Assembly: GCF_009769755.1 (NCBI RefSeq)
Contig: NZ_SDWJ01000001.1
Span: 248,001-312,000 of the forward strand
DNA: 64,000 nt
DNA from: Sphingorhabdus profundilacus
Lineage (GTDB): Bacteria; Pseudomonadota; Alphaproteobacteria; Sphingomonadales; Sphingomonadaceae
Reading direction: 5' to 3'
Part shown: one piece after another, positions 1 through 8,158 of the stretch
How the letters are laid out: each line of letters starts with the position of its first letter
How positions within the stretch are numbered: the first letter of the stretch is position 1
Position numbers and translations under genes: made by a program
The notes under the pieces: generated by a model
What the model was told of the DNA's origin: nothing
The model's database searches: none
What the model saw: the letters and a program-made list of their open reading frames with translations, nothing else

Positions 1-409
1 CATGGTAGCAATAGCGGTAAAGATCATTTTCCCGCCGGGGGTGCCAGTCGGCGGCATCCAGCGCGAAGCCTTCGATCACATCTTCGGCCATTTTTGCGGT
101 TAATCCGCACTCGCGCGCAACAATAGCCAAGCAATCAAATGCAGGCTCGCCAGTCGGTGTGCCTTCCAATGCCTTGGCTGTCAGATCGCGGATGATGGCA
201 AGCCGCTCCAGCGGGTCATCGACAACCGCCATCGCCCCGCCATGGTCCTGTCCGTCGGCCATGTCATCGCATTTGCGGCACCAGGCATAGAGCAACCACA
301 CCCGTTCACGCGTCGTGCGGTCGAACAGGCGGCTGGCAAAACGGAAGGATTTGGAACCGCGCGCAATGCTTTCCTGCGCGAAAGCGACGAGCGCGGCGCG
401 GTCTCTCAC
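1..409 (-). CDS. crtB: Phytoene synthase CrtB, N-terminal part (cut by window edge)
   Basis: CrtB condenses two geranylgeranyl diphosphates to phytoene, the first committed carotenoid step. About 136 N-terminal codons are present. They read from a GTG start at 407-409 through a squalene/phytoene-synthase-like N-terminus (ARGSKSFRFASRLF) and a segment LLYAWCRKCDDMADGQD, which is the first Asp-rich substrate-binding region of the family. The GTG overlaps the TGA of the LOG gene upstream (GTGA), so translation is probably coupled. The gene is the last member of the minus-strand crtY-crtI-LOG-crtB operon. The C-terminal half, with the second Asp-rich motif, lies outside the window. Confidence 0.9.
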   Translation of the reverse strand, partial: MRDRAALVAFAQESIARGSKSFRFASRLFDRTTRERVWLLYAWCRKCDDMADGQDHGGAMAVVDDPLERLAIIRDLTAKALEGTPTGEPAFDCLAIVARECGLTAKMAEDVIEGFALDAADWHPRRENDLYRYCYH

Positions 410-987
410 AAATCGTCCGCTTTCATCTGGAAGATCGTCTTGTGCGGGACATAGGCCGCCATTTTGCCGAGCAAACCGTCCAGCGTTTCATCGACGATCA
501 TGATCCCCGCATGTTGGGGCCGGATGAAACCGACATTGATCATCTTCGCGTTGAACGCAATCAACTCATCGTAAAAGCCCGCCACATTCAAAACACCCAC
601 GGGTTTTTGATGATAGCCCAATTGTGACCAGCTTATCGCCTCCCACAATTCATCCATTGTGCCGACGCCGCCCGGAATAGTGATGAACCCATCGGACAAA
701 TCGGTAAAGCGCGCCTTGCGTTCATGCATTCCCGATACGACGTACAATTGCGTGCAGCCCTTATGTGCGACTTCGGCACCAACCAACGCTTCCGGAATGA
801 TGCCGATCACTTCGCCGCCCGCCGCCAAGGCCGAATCCGCGACCGCACCCATCAACCCCAACCGGCCACCGCCATAGACGACACCAATTCCGCGTTCGGC
901 GAGCAAGCGCCCGACAGTGCGGGCTGTCTCGATATAGATAGTGTCCTCAGGTGTTGCCGAACCGCAATAAACCGCAAGTCGCTTCAC
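406..987 (-). CDS. LOG-family protein (TIGR00730, lysine-decarboxylase-like fold)
   Basis: 193 aa with both LOG signatures: a GGGRLGLMG nucleotide-binding loop and the catalytic IPGGVGTMDELWE segment. LOG enzymes release free bases from nucleoside 5'-monophosphates (cytokinin riboside monophosphate phosphoribohydrolase in plants, purine/pyrimidine monophosphate nucleosidase in bacteria). I start it at the GTG at 985-987, which shares one base with the crtI TAG stop (TAGTG). The frame stays open further upstream, but that stretch lies inside crtI and does not look like LOG sequence. The gene sits between crtI and crtB with overlapping ends on both sides, so it is expressed with the carotenoid genes. 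A direct role in carotenogenesis is unknown. Confidence 0.85.
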   Translation of the reverse strand: MKRLAVYCGSATPEDTIYIETARTVGRLLAERGIGVVYGGGRLGLMGAVADSALAAGGEVIGIIPEALVGAEVAHKGCTQLYVVSGMHERKARFTDLSDGFITIPGGVGTMDELWEAISWSQLGYHQKPVGVLNVAGFYDELIAFNAKMINVGFIRPQHAGIMIVDETLDGLLGKMAAYVPHKTIFQMKADDL

Positions 988-2468
988 TATTTCAAATCCT
1001 CCAAAATCAGAGCCGCCGTTGCCTTTGCGCTGCCAACGACACCGGGTATTCCTGCACCAGGATGCGTACCAGCGCCAACAAAATACAGGTTGGGAATGGC
1101 ATCGTCGCGGTTGTGCGCTCGCATATAGGCCGACTGCCATAATACCGGTTCAAGGCTAAATGCGCTGCCCAGATGCGCGGACAGGTCGCGGCCGAAATCT
1201 GCCGGTGTATAATGGAATTGGGTCATAATCCGCGAACGGATGTCGGGGATCAGGCGACGTTCCAGTTCATCCAATATCCGTTCTTTCAAGGCGTCGGCCA
1301 CATCACCATCCCAATCGAGCGGTGCCTTGCCCATATGGGCAACGGGCGCGAGCACGTAGAAGGTCGAGCAACCTTCAGGCGCAAGGCTTGGGTCGGTGAC
1401 GGTGGGATGATGCAGATAAAGCGAGAAATCCTTGGGCAGCACGCCATTTTTGTAAATGTCGTCGAGCAAGCCTTTATACCGCGGGCCGAACAGGATCATG
1501 TGATGGGGAATGCCCGGCCAGGTGCCTTTGATACCCAGATGCAAAACGAACAGCGACGGCGACCAGCTTTTCCGGTTCAGCGACTTTGCCGCGCGCTCGC
1601 CGCGCTTATTGCTGGTGAGCAGATCCCGATATGTATGCATCAAATCGCCGTTGGATGCAGCAACATCGCAATCCATGCGCCAACCCGATTTGGTGCGAAC
1701 GCCGATGACTTTGTCGCCGCGCGTTTCGATTTCTTCCACCGGGTCACCCAGCCTTAGTGTACCGCCAAGCCGTTCAAAATGCGTAACCATCGCAGCGACC
1801 AGCCTGTTGGTACCGCCCTTGGCAAACCAGACTCCGCCTTCTTTTTCAATCGTGTGGATCAGGGCGTAAATCGCGCTGGTCGACATAGGGTTTCCGCCCA
1901 CCAAAAGCGTATGGAAAGACAGGGCTTCGCGCAGCTTTTCGTCTTTGACGTAAGAGGATACGATCGAATAGACCGAGCGCCACGCCTGATATTTCATCAA
2001 GGCAGGCGCTGCCTTTATCATCGAAGCGAAGTCCAGAAACGCGACCGAACCCAGCTTTTGATAGCCTTCCTTGAATACACCCTTTGAGTATTCAAGGAAT
2101 TTGCGATAGCCTTCGACATCGTCCGGGTTTAGTTTTTCTATTTCCGCCTTCAACCCCGGCGCATCATTGGAATAATCGAAATTGGTGCCGTCGGACCAGT
2201 TCAGCCGGTAAAAGGGGAAGACCGGCATCAGTTCGATGTCGTCGGCCATTTTGTGACCCGATACGCTCCATAACTCCTCAAGGCAGGGCGGGTCGGTGAT
2301 GACGGTTGGTCCGCCGTCGAAGGTAAAGCCGTCCTTTTCCCAATAATAGCCGCGCCCGCCGGGCTTGTCCCGTGCTTCGATTATGGTCGTGGCGACGCCT
2401 GCGGATTGCAAACGCATGGCAAGTGCCAGTCCGCCAAATCCGGCGCCTATGATTGCTGCGGTTTTCAT
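987..2468 (-). CDS. crtI: Phytoene desaturase CrtI
   Basis: 493 aa FAD-dependent CrtI-type desaturase that converts phytoene towards lycopene. The N-terminus carries the dinucleotide-binding motif (AAIIGAGFGGLALAMRLQ), followed by EARDKPGGRGYYW and a GGPTVITDP segment typical of CrtI. Near the C-terminus, HPGAGIPGVVGSAKATA matches the family's second FAD-contact region. Length is normal for bacterial CrtI. The ATG overlaps the crtY stop by four bases (ATGA), and the stop overlaps the LOG GTG start. Desaturation number cannot be read from sequence, but the adjacent crtY makes lycopene the likely product. Confidence 0.95.
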   Translation of the reverse strand: MKTAAIIGAGFGGLALAMRLQSAGVATTIIEARDKPGGRGYYWEKDGFTFDGGPTVITDPPCLEELWSVSGHKMADDIELMPVFPFYRLNWSDGTNFDYSNDAPGLKAEIEKLNPDDVEGYRKFLEYSKGVFKEGYQKLGSVAFLDFASMIKAAPALMKYQAWRSVYSIVSSYVKDEKLREALSFHTLLVGGNPMSTSAIYALIHTIEKEGGVWFAKGGTNRLVAAMVTHFERLGGTLRLGDPVEEIETRGDKVIGVRTKSGWRMDCDVAASNGDLMHTYRDLLTSNKRGERAAKSLNRKSWSPSLFVLHLGIKGTWPGIPHHMILFGPRYKGLLDDIYKNGVLPKDFSLYLHHPTVTDPSLAPEGCSTFYVLAPVAHMGKAPLDWDGDVADALKERILDELERRLIPDIRSRIMTQFHYTPADFGRDLSAHLGSAFSLEPVLWQSAYMRAHNRDDAIPNLYFVGAGTHPGAGIPGVVGSAKATAALILEDLK

Positions 2469-3631
2469 TTCTTTTTGCTCCGGATCGCGGTGATGGCTCT
2501 TCCGATAGGAATGGGCGGCTTGCCAGACAATATGCGCGCCTTGTCACCGCCGCTCGTCTTTCCCGCATAGAAGCGTTCGATCAATCCGGGCTTTAACCTG
2601 TAGAAGCGCTCGAGGATTTTGTAGCGTTCCGAAGCTTCTGCGCCGCGGAACAGCATCCGGTTCAACATTCGGTAGAATTTCCCGCTCTGCCAATGTTCCT
2701 GCACGCGTTGCCGCATGATCATGTTCAATTTATCGCCATCGAGATCGGGCTGTTCGGCAATGAAAATGGCGTTGCGAACCGCATCGGGAAGCGAATAGCT
2801 GGTAACGTGCTGGAAAAAAGCGCCGCGTGCACCGGCCTTGGCTGTCCGGCCGCTGCCGCTTGCCCAATAACTCTCCAGGTCGCCCCCCATGACGACGGGC
2901 AAAACGCCGTTTTCTTCGCGCAACACACGCTCTACTTTCCAACCCTTACCGTCGGCATATTCGGCCAACCGCTGTCGCAATCGGCGGGGATCGTGGTTGG
3001 GCGTATCGCTATAATATGTGTCTTCGACAAAGATCTTGTCCATGCCAAAGGGCAGCACATAGACGAACCGGTACCCGTCATATTGCTCCACGGTCGCATC
3101 CATGACGATGGGTTTGGTGAGATTATGTGGTTCGGACAATTGCATGAGCTGCCCGGTAAATTTCTGCCACCCGCAGTCCAGATGATTAAGATCACCTGCG
3201 CCGCGCACGTCGATTACACCGCCTGCATTGATTCGCTGCGCCCCGTCAAGCACGACCAGACGCGGGGACACCGCTTTTACTTCGCGGCCAAGCATCATGG
3301 CCGATGCAGGCAGATTATGCCGTAAAACCCAGTCGAGCCTCTCCGATTCTATCGTGTAATAGATATTTTCGAGCGACCGGCTATGCGCGGGAAAGCGTAC
3401 TTCATATCCGGACCAGCCATAGGTCACCAATGGCGCAGTTAACCACCGATGTTCGGGCAATATGTCGCTCGCAAAATAGCTCCATATATGGTTGCCGCCA
3501 AAGCTGTCGCCCTGTTCGATGAGCACGATTTTCAATTCCGGCCGCATTTTGGCGAGCGCCAGCGCAATCAGCCCGCCAGCAAGCCCGCCGCCGACTATCG
3601 CAAAATCAACTTTTATATTATCCCGGTTCAC
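2465..3631 (-). CDS. crtY: Lycopene beta-cyclase CrtY
   Basis: 388 aa flavoprotein that forms the beta-ionone rings of beta-carotene from lycopene. The N-terminal motif FAIVGGGLAGGLIALALA binds the dinucleotide, and GGNHIWSYF is the conserved CrtY segment just after it. GWQKFTGQ and MDATVEQYDGYRFVYVLP follow in the usual order. It is the first gene of the crt operon, and its start faces the ParA gene across about 105 bp that must hold both promoters. No crtX, crtW or crtZ is within the window, although the desaturase-family gene at 5.6 kb could modify the rings. Confidence 0.93.
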   Translation of the reverse strand: MNRDNIKVDFAIVGGGLAGGLIALALAKMRPELKIVLIEQGDSFGGNHIWSYFASDILPEHRWLTAPLVTYGWSGYEVRFPAHSRSLENIYYTIESERLDWVLRHNLPASAMMLGREVKAVSPRLVVLDGAQRINAGGVIDVRGAGDLNHLDCGWQKFTGQLMQLSEPHNLTKPIVMDATVEQYDGYRFVYVLPFGMDKIFVEDTYYSDTPNHDPRRLRQRLAEYADGKGWKVERVLREENGVLPVVMGGDLESYWASGSGRTAKAGARGAFFQHVTSYSLPDAVRNAIFIAEQPDLDGDKLNMIMRQRVQEHWQSGKFYRMLNRMLFRGAEASERYKILERFYRLKPGLIERFYAGKTSGGDKARILSGKPPIPIGRAITAIRSKKK

Positions 3632-3737
3632 CCTCCGGCTCTAGCGCAGGCATTTTACAAGGGAAAGCCTTGTGCCAACGAAATACACAGCTTTCTGGGT
3701 GGTTGACAATTGGAGCGGGAATGGGGACGAAAGCGAT

Positions 3738-4487
3738 ATGGTTCATACAGCTAAAGTGATCGCCATCTACAGCCTGAAAGGCGGTGTCGGTAAAACAACA
3801 TTGACCGTTAACCTGGCGGCAGAGGCGGCATTGCGGCGCGAAAAGAAAACGTTGCTATGGGATCTTGATCCGCAATCGGCTTCCAGTTTCATTCTTGGCT
3901 ATGACCCTGAAAAAAAATCGAAAGCACGTTCGGTTTTTGAAAGAGATGTCGAGCCGGGAAAGCTGATCGTTCCAACGGGGATTTCGGGATTGGACTTGCT
4001 TCCCGCCGATATATCACTGCGCGGGCTAGATGGATTTTTCAATTCGTTGGGCAAAAAGAAACGCTTGGCGAAGCTGGTCGAAACGATCAGTGGAAAATAT
4101 GACCGGATTTTTCTGGATTGTCCGCCAGGCCTGACCGAAACCAGCGAACAGATGATGCGGGCCGCCGATATCATCATTGTGCCCGTCATCCCGTCGCCTC
4201 TATCGCAGCGTGCGTTGGAAGATGTCGTGTCGCATCTCAAAGACCATCACAAAGGGCACGCACCCTTGCTGCCGGTATTTTCGATGGTTGATCGCAGACG
4301 CAATCTGCATGTGGCGGCCCTGTCGGCCAACCCCGATTGGCCCCGCATCCCGATGGCCAGCGCCGTCGAAATGATGGCGGTGCATCGATCTCCGGTGGGT
4401 GTTTTTGCTCATCGCTCGCCTTCGGGTGAAGCTTTCCACATGCTAGCGGGAGCTATCGAACGTAAGCTTGCCAAGTTGAAAGACTAA
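3738..4487 (+). CDS. ParA-family ATPase, orphan (no ParB partner)
   Basis: 249 aa. The N-terminus has the deviant Walker A box KGGVGKTT (residues 14-21), DLDPQSAS as the A' region and FLDCPPGLTE as Walker B, so it is a MinD/ParA-type ATPase. Such proteins form dynamic gradients on nucleoid or membrane to position cargo. I choose the internal ATG at 3738, because family similarity begins there and GGGGA lies upstream. An in-frame start at 3672 would add a non-conserved tail. No parB or parS-like gene follows, so chromosome partitioning is unlikely. It is divergent from crtY, and the MBL gene begins 10 bp downstream with a strong Shine-Dalgarno. Confidence 0.85.
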   Translation: MVHTAKVIAIYSLKGGVGKTTLTVNLAAEAALRREKKTLLWDLDPQSASSFILGYDPEKKSKARSVFERDVEPGKLIVPTGISGLDLLPADISLRGLDGFFNSLGKKKRLAKLVETISGKYDRIFLDCPPGLTETSEQMMRAADIIIVPVIPSPLSQRALEDVVSHLKDHHKGHAPLLPVFSMVDRRRNLHVAALSANPDWPRIPMASAVEMMAVHRSPVGVFAHRSPSGEAFHMLAGAIERKLAKLKD

Positions 4488-4497
4488 AGGAGGGGGT

Positions 4498-5559
4498 ATG
4501 CGGAAAAAATGGCTTTGGACGCTGCTTGGGGTAGTAGCGTTGGTGGGTGCGGTCGGCTATGTGAAGCGCGACGCCATCGCCATGAACCTTCTCAATCGCG
4601 GTGCCGATGCCGCCATGGCGCGCAATGCGCTGACAGATTTGCCCAAGGACCAACTGCACGTCGCTTTCTGCGGGACAGGCTCTCCACTTCCGAGCCGCGA
4701 CCGCGCGGCGGCCTGTACAGCTGTGATCGCGGATGGACGGATTTTCATATTCGATATGGGCGAAGGATCAGGCGAAACCTTGTCGCTGATGGGCATGCCG
4801 TTAGGCAAGATCGAGGGCGTCTGGCTGACCCATTTGCACAGCGACCATTTCGAAGGCTTAGGCCCCTTCACCCTGCAACGCTGGGCAGGAAGCAGCGCCG
4901 CGACGCCGCTTGCGGTATACGGGCCTGAAGGTGTTCTGGAGATTACCGCGGGCTATAACGCAGTCTACCGCATCGATTCCACCTATCGCATTGCCCATCA
5001 CGGCGCTGATGTGGTGAAGCCTTCGGGCTATGGAATGGCGGGCAAAGCCATCGCGCCGGGACCTGTTTATGATGACGGCGGCATCCGGATCACCGCCTTT
5101 GCCGTAGACCATGGCCCGATCAAGCCCGCCCTTGGTTACCGCGTTGACTGGAAAGGCCGTAGCGTGACGATCAGCGGCGATACCGCGTTCACCCCGGGAC
5201 TTGCCAAAGCTGCCAAAAGGTCAGACCTGTATGTCAGCGAACTTCTGTCGCCGCGCATGGTCCAGATACTGGAAAACAGCGCGCGCAAGGCGGGCAACGC
5301 CAATAGGGCGAAAATCTTCAGCGATATCCAGAACTATCATATCAGCCCCGAACAAGCCGCCGATGTCGCAAAAAGCGCAGGTGTCGGTATGCTCGCCTTC
5401 ACGCATATCGTGCCATCGGTGCCCAAGCCGCTGGAATTTGCGCTGACCGGCACGGCATCGGAGCATTTCGCAGGCCCCATAAAGGTCATGCATGATGGCG
5501 ATGTCATCAGCATTTCGGGCAAGAATGAATTTAAAACTCAGAATTTGCTAAGTCGCTAA
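4498..5559 (+). CDS. MBL-fold metallohydrolase, RNase Z/arylsulfatase-like, membrane-anchored
   Basis: 353 aa. An N-terminal hydrophobic stretch (WLWTLLGVVALVGAVGYV) would anchor or export it. The metallo-beta-lactamase core has the zinc motif THLHSDHFEGLG near residue 105, a later VDHGP histidine, the Asp-containing SGDTAFTPG and a final FTHIVPS histidine. The arrangement resembles the RNase Z / arylsulfatase branch, but the membrane anchor argues against tRNA processing, so the substrate is unknown. AAAGGAGG sits five bases before the ATG. It is probably co-transcribed with the ParA gene and with the desaturase-family gene 20 bp downstream. Confidence 0.8.
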   Translation: MRKKWLWTLLGVVALVGAVGYVKRDAIAMNLLNRGADAAMARNALTDLPKDQLHVAFCGTGSPLPSRDRAAACTAVIADGRIFIFDMGEGSGETLSLMGMPLGKIEGVWLTHLHSDHFEGLGPFTLQRWAGSSAATPLAVYGPEGVLEITAGYNAVYRIDSTYRIAHHGADVVKPSGYGMAGKAIAPGPVYDDGGIRITAFAVDHGPIKPALGYRVDWKGRSVTISGDTAFTPGLAKAAKRSDLYVSELLSPRMVQILENSARKAGNANRAKIFSDIQNYHISPEQAADVAKSAGVGMLAFTHIVPSVPKPLEFALTGTASEHFAGPIKVMHDGDVISISGKNEFKTQNLLSR

Positions 5560-5579
5560 GTGCCGGAGTATGGGGGGCT

Positions 5580-6329
5580 ATGGAATATGCTCTCACTGTG
5601 CTGTTATCCGCTTTGGCGATGACCCTGATCGTGGGTGTCCGCTATCTTGTGGTCAGCGGAGCTTTTGCGTGGGCAACGCGGGTGAAGTATCCAAAACTCT
5701 ACGCGGGGCTCGAACCGCAAATGCGCCGCGAAATCGGCTGGAGTCTAGCGAGCGCCGCCATTTACGGAATTCCGGCCGGCATTGTCGCCTGGGGCTGGGA
5801 CAGTCAGGGCTGGACGTTGATTTACCGGAACTGGTCGGAACATCCGCTCTGGTATGTTCCTTTGTCCATTGTTTTGTACCTGATCGCGCACGATAGCTGG
5901 TTTTATTGGACCCACCGGCTGATGCACCGCCCATGGTGGTTTAAAAAGGCGCATGCCGTCCATCACGAAAGCCGCCCGCCGACCGCGTGGGCCGCGATGT
6001 CGTTCCACCCGTGGGAGGCTCTGACCGGCGCGCTTATCATCCCTATTCTTACGTTCATTATTCCTATTCATGTTGGCGCAATTGGCGTTGTGCTCACTGT
6101 GATGACGGTTATGGGTGTAACCAATCATATGGGGTGGGAGCTGTTTCCCAGATTCATGGTTAACGGCAAATTAGGAAAATGGCTGATAACAGCAACGCAC
6201 CACCAGAAACATCATGAAGCATATCGGGGGAATTATGGGCTTTATTTCAGATTTTGGGACAAGATTTGCGGCACGGACCTTGGTCTTGGCGATTGGGGTA
6301 ACGGCGCTGGTACCCGGAACAGCACTTGA
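5580..6329 (+). CDS. Sterol desaturase / fatty acid hydroxylase family membrane enzyme
   Basis: 249 aa integral membrane protein with the di-iron histidine clusters of the fatty acid hydroxylase superfamily: HDSWFYWTHRLMH, HAVHHES and ATHHQKHHEAYRGNYGLYF. Hydrophobic segments surround them (residues 5-30, 50-70, 90-105, 140-185). Family members hydroxylate or desaturate sterols, lipids or carotenoids using O2. Proximity to crt genes makes a carotenoid-ring hydroxylase attractive, but that is inference, because lipid substrates are equally possible. The last 95 bases overlap the start of the DUF2141 gene in another frame. Confidence 0.83.
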   Translation: MEYALTVLLSALAMTLIVGVRYLVVSGAFAWATRVKYPKLYAGLEPQMRREIGWSLASAAIYGIPAGIVAWGWDSQGWTLIYRNWSEHPLWYVPLSIVLYLIAHDSWFYWTHRLMHRPWWFKKAHAVHHESRPPTAWAAMSFHPWEALTGALIIPILTFIIPIHVGAIGVVLTVMTVMGVTNHMGWELFPRFMVNGKLGKWLITATHHQKHHEAYRGNYGLYFRFWDKICGTDLGLGDWGNGAGTRNST

Positions 6330-6714
6330 CGCAACGTCGACTACATCGACCCTGGATTTGAGCATTTATGGTTTGCGGAGCATGAAAGGCAATGTCCTTG
6401 TCTGCGTTACCGCAAATCCCAAATTTTTTCCAGATTGTAGCAAAGACCCCAAAAGCCATCGCGCCAAGGTCGCAGCATCCAATGCGGCCAATATCAGCTT
6501 TGACGGTTTGGAGCAGGGAACTTATGCTGTTGCGCTGATCCATGATGAAAATGCGAATAGCAAAATGGATATGGCGATTTTCCTGCCTAAGGAAGGCTTT
6601 GGTTTCTCCCGTAACCCGGTCATCGTGGCGGGGCCACCCCGGTTCAAAGCAGCTGCATTTGCGATTGACGCCGCCGAAGTTAGCCAACGCGTGAAAATGA
6701 AATACATGCTTTGA
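6235..6714 (+). CDS. DUF2141-family exported protein
   Basis: 159 aa with a probable signal peptide (RTLVLAIGVTALVPGTALDA) and then a DUF2141-type domain: LDLSIYGLRSMKGNVLVCV near the N-terminus and YAVALIHDENANSKMD in the middle, where the Asp/Asn-rich loop is characteristic. Function of the domain is unknown. The ATG at 6235 has CGGGGG just upstream; an in-frame ATG at 6214 is the alternative. Both lie within the preceding desaturase gene, giving an overlap of about 95 bases. I recall this desaturase plus DUF2141 pairing in other sphingomonads, which hints at a shared role. Confidence 0.75.
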   Translation: MGFISDFGTRFAARTLVLAIGVTALVPGTALDATSTTSTLDLSIYGLRSMKGNVLVCVTANPKFFPDCSKDPKSHRAKVAASNAANISFDGLEQGTYAVALIHDENANSKMDMAIFLPKEGFGFSRNPVIVAGPPRFKAAAFAIDAAEVSQRVKMKYML

Positions 6715-6792
6715 TAAATCGTCTATGCAATCCGCATGGAACGAATTGTCAATTTGGCTTGTTTGTGGATAAGTCGCAAACAGGAGCATGCC

Positions 6793-7671
6793 ATGAGTTT
6801 CGCTTTCACCCTTGCCAAGATATCGGTACTTACGCTCGTCTTCTCGTCCGTGTCCTTAAATGCTCAGGCACCGGAAACTGAAAGTTCGAAGGCCGATGCC
6901 CCTGATCGGGGCGTCTTTGCCGGAGACTGGCTCACAATTGGAATCGGCGGTGGCTATGGTCCCAGCTATGAAGGCTCAGACGATTACACCCTGTTCCCCG
7001 CGCCATTAGCGCAAGGAAGCGTTAGCGGTTTTGATTTTGGCGCGCGTGGCCCGGGCCTCTACGTCGATCTGGTTCGCGACACGAACGCCAATGGAAATGT
7101 GAAATTCCTGGCCGGGCCGCTAGTCCGTGTTCGTACCGATCGCAATAACAACATCAAGGACAGCGTTGTGCGATCACTCGGCAAAAAAGATGTGGCTATC
7201 GAAATCGGCGCGACGGCAGGCGTGTCCTTTTCCAAAGTGCTCAATCGCTTTGACAGCCTAACTCTATCCACCGATATCCAGTGGGACGTAGCCGAGGCGC
7301 ATCGCGGTCGCCTCATCAGCCCGAACATCAGCTATTCCACACCGCTATCCACCGCTGTTTTTACAAGCCTCAGCCTGTCGGCGACCCATGTCGATGGCAA
7401 TTATGCCGATACCTATTTCAGCATTGACGCAGCGGGCAGCGCGGCAAGCGGCCTGCCGACATTTGATGCCAAGGGCGGCTGGAAAAGCTACGGCGCATCG
7501 CTGCTTGGCGGTGTCGATCTGTCGGGTGATGCGCGCGATGGCGGCTGGGGTGTGTTCGGCCTCGTCAGCTATTCAAAGCTGATTGGTGACGCGAAACGAT
7601 CCCCCGTAACATCCATCCGCGGAGATGCGGACCAGTGGTTTCTAGCCGGTGGCATCAGCTATACTTTTTAG
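6793..7671 (+). CDS. MipA/OmpV-family outer-membrane protein
   Basis: 292 aa. A signal peptide (residues 1-24, ending near SLNAQA) precedes a beta-barrel typical of MipA/OmpV: IGIGGGYGPSYEGSDDY at the first strand, FGARGPGLYVDL next, and a C-terminal WFLAGGISYTF ending in Phe, the usual outer-membrane insertion signal. Family members act as MltA-interacting scaffolds or as porin-like barrels. AGGAG lies about eight bases before the ATG; the frame is open upstream without likely coding content. It follows the DUF2141 gene by about 80 bp and may have its own promoter. Confidence 0.83.
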   Translation: MSFAFTLAKISVLTLVFSSVSLNAQAPETESSKADAPDRGVFAGDWLTIGIGGGYGPSYEGSDDYTLFPAPLAQGSVSGFDFGARGPGLYVDLVRDTNANGNVKFLAGPLVRVRTDRNNNIKDSVVRSLGKKDVAIEIGATAGVSFSKVLNRFDSLTLSTDIQWDVAEAHRGRLISPNISYSTPLSTAVFTSLSLSATHVDGNYADTYFSIDAAGSAASGLPTFDAKGGWKSYGASLLGGVDLSGDARDGGWGVFGLVSYSKLIGDAKRSPVTSIRGDADQWFLAGGISYTF

Positions 7672-7740
7672 GAAAGACCGGCTTTAACCAGTTGGAAATG
7701 TTGATTGGGCTATGCAGTCTTTATAAAAAAGGGCGCGCAT

Positions 7741-8145
7741 ATGAAACATTCTTCAAGTGAAAAATCTCCGGAAGCCAGCCCGTCGGTTGGATATAGCCGT
7801 GAAAGCAGGGCAAGCTGGATCGGTTCCAAGCTTGCACAATCAACCGGTATCGGTGTGGACCAACTTGATGCGGTACATAATTATATGTGGCTGCGTATCT
7901 TACAAAGCAATGCGGCAACGCCGACTGCGGAAAATGAGGCCGACCATCTCGCGATGCACATCGTGAAACTGTCCTTGCTGGCAGAGAACGCCGCCGCCCA
8001 AGGCGGCCCGAAAGCCGCCATGGCCGCCGTAATGCAAGCGCGCGGGGACGAAGTCGACCCGTTGCTGGCCCAGAATTTCCTGAAGCTCGCCAGCTCCTCC
8101 ATCTTCTGGATGGCACTGGATTCAGCGGGGGAAGCGCGGGCGTAA
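7741..8145 (+). CDS. Small hypothetical protein
   Basis: 134 aa, not recognised. It is soluble-looking and mostly helical, with an Ala-rich second half (ENAAAQGGPKAAMAAVMQAR). No signal peptide, cysteine pair or nucleotide-binding motif is visible. The start at 7741 has AAAGGG a few bases upstream; an in-frame ATG at 7705 is less likely. It lies alone between the MipA/OmpV gene and the convergent LysR gene. Codon use resembles that of its neighbours, so it is probably a real gene of local distribution. Confidence 0.55.
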   Translation: MKHSSSEKSPEASPSVGYSRESRASWIGSKLAQSTGIGVDQLDAVHNYMWLRILQSNAATPTAENEADHLAMHIVKLSLLAENAAAQGGPKAAMAAVMQARGDEVDPLLAQNFLKLASSSIFWMALDSAGEARA

Positions 8146-8158
8146 TTTTGCCACTGGT

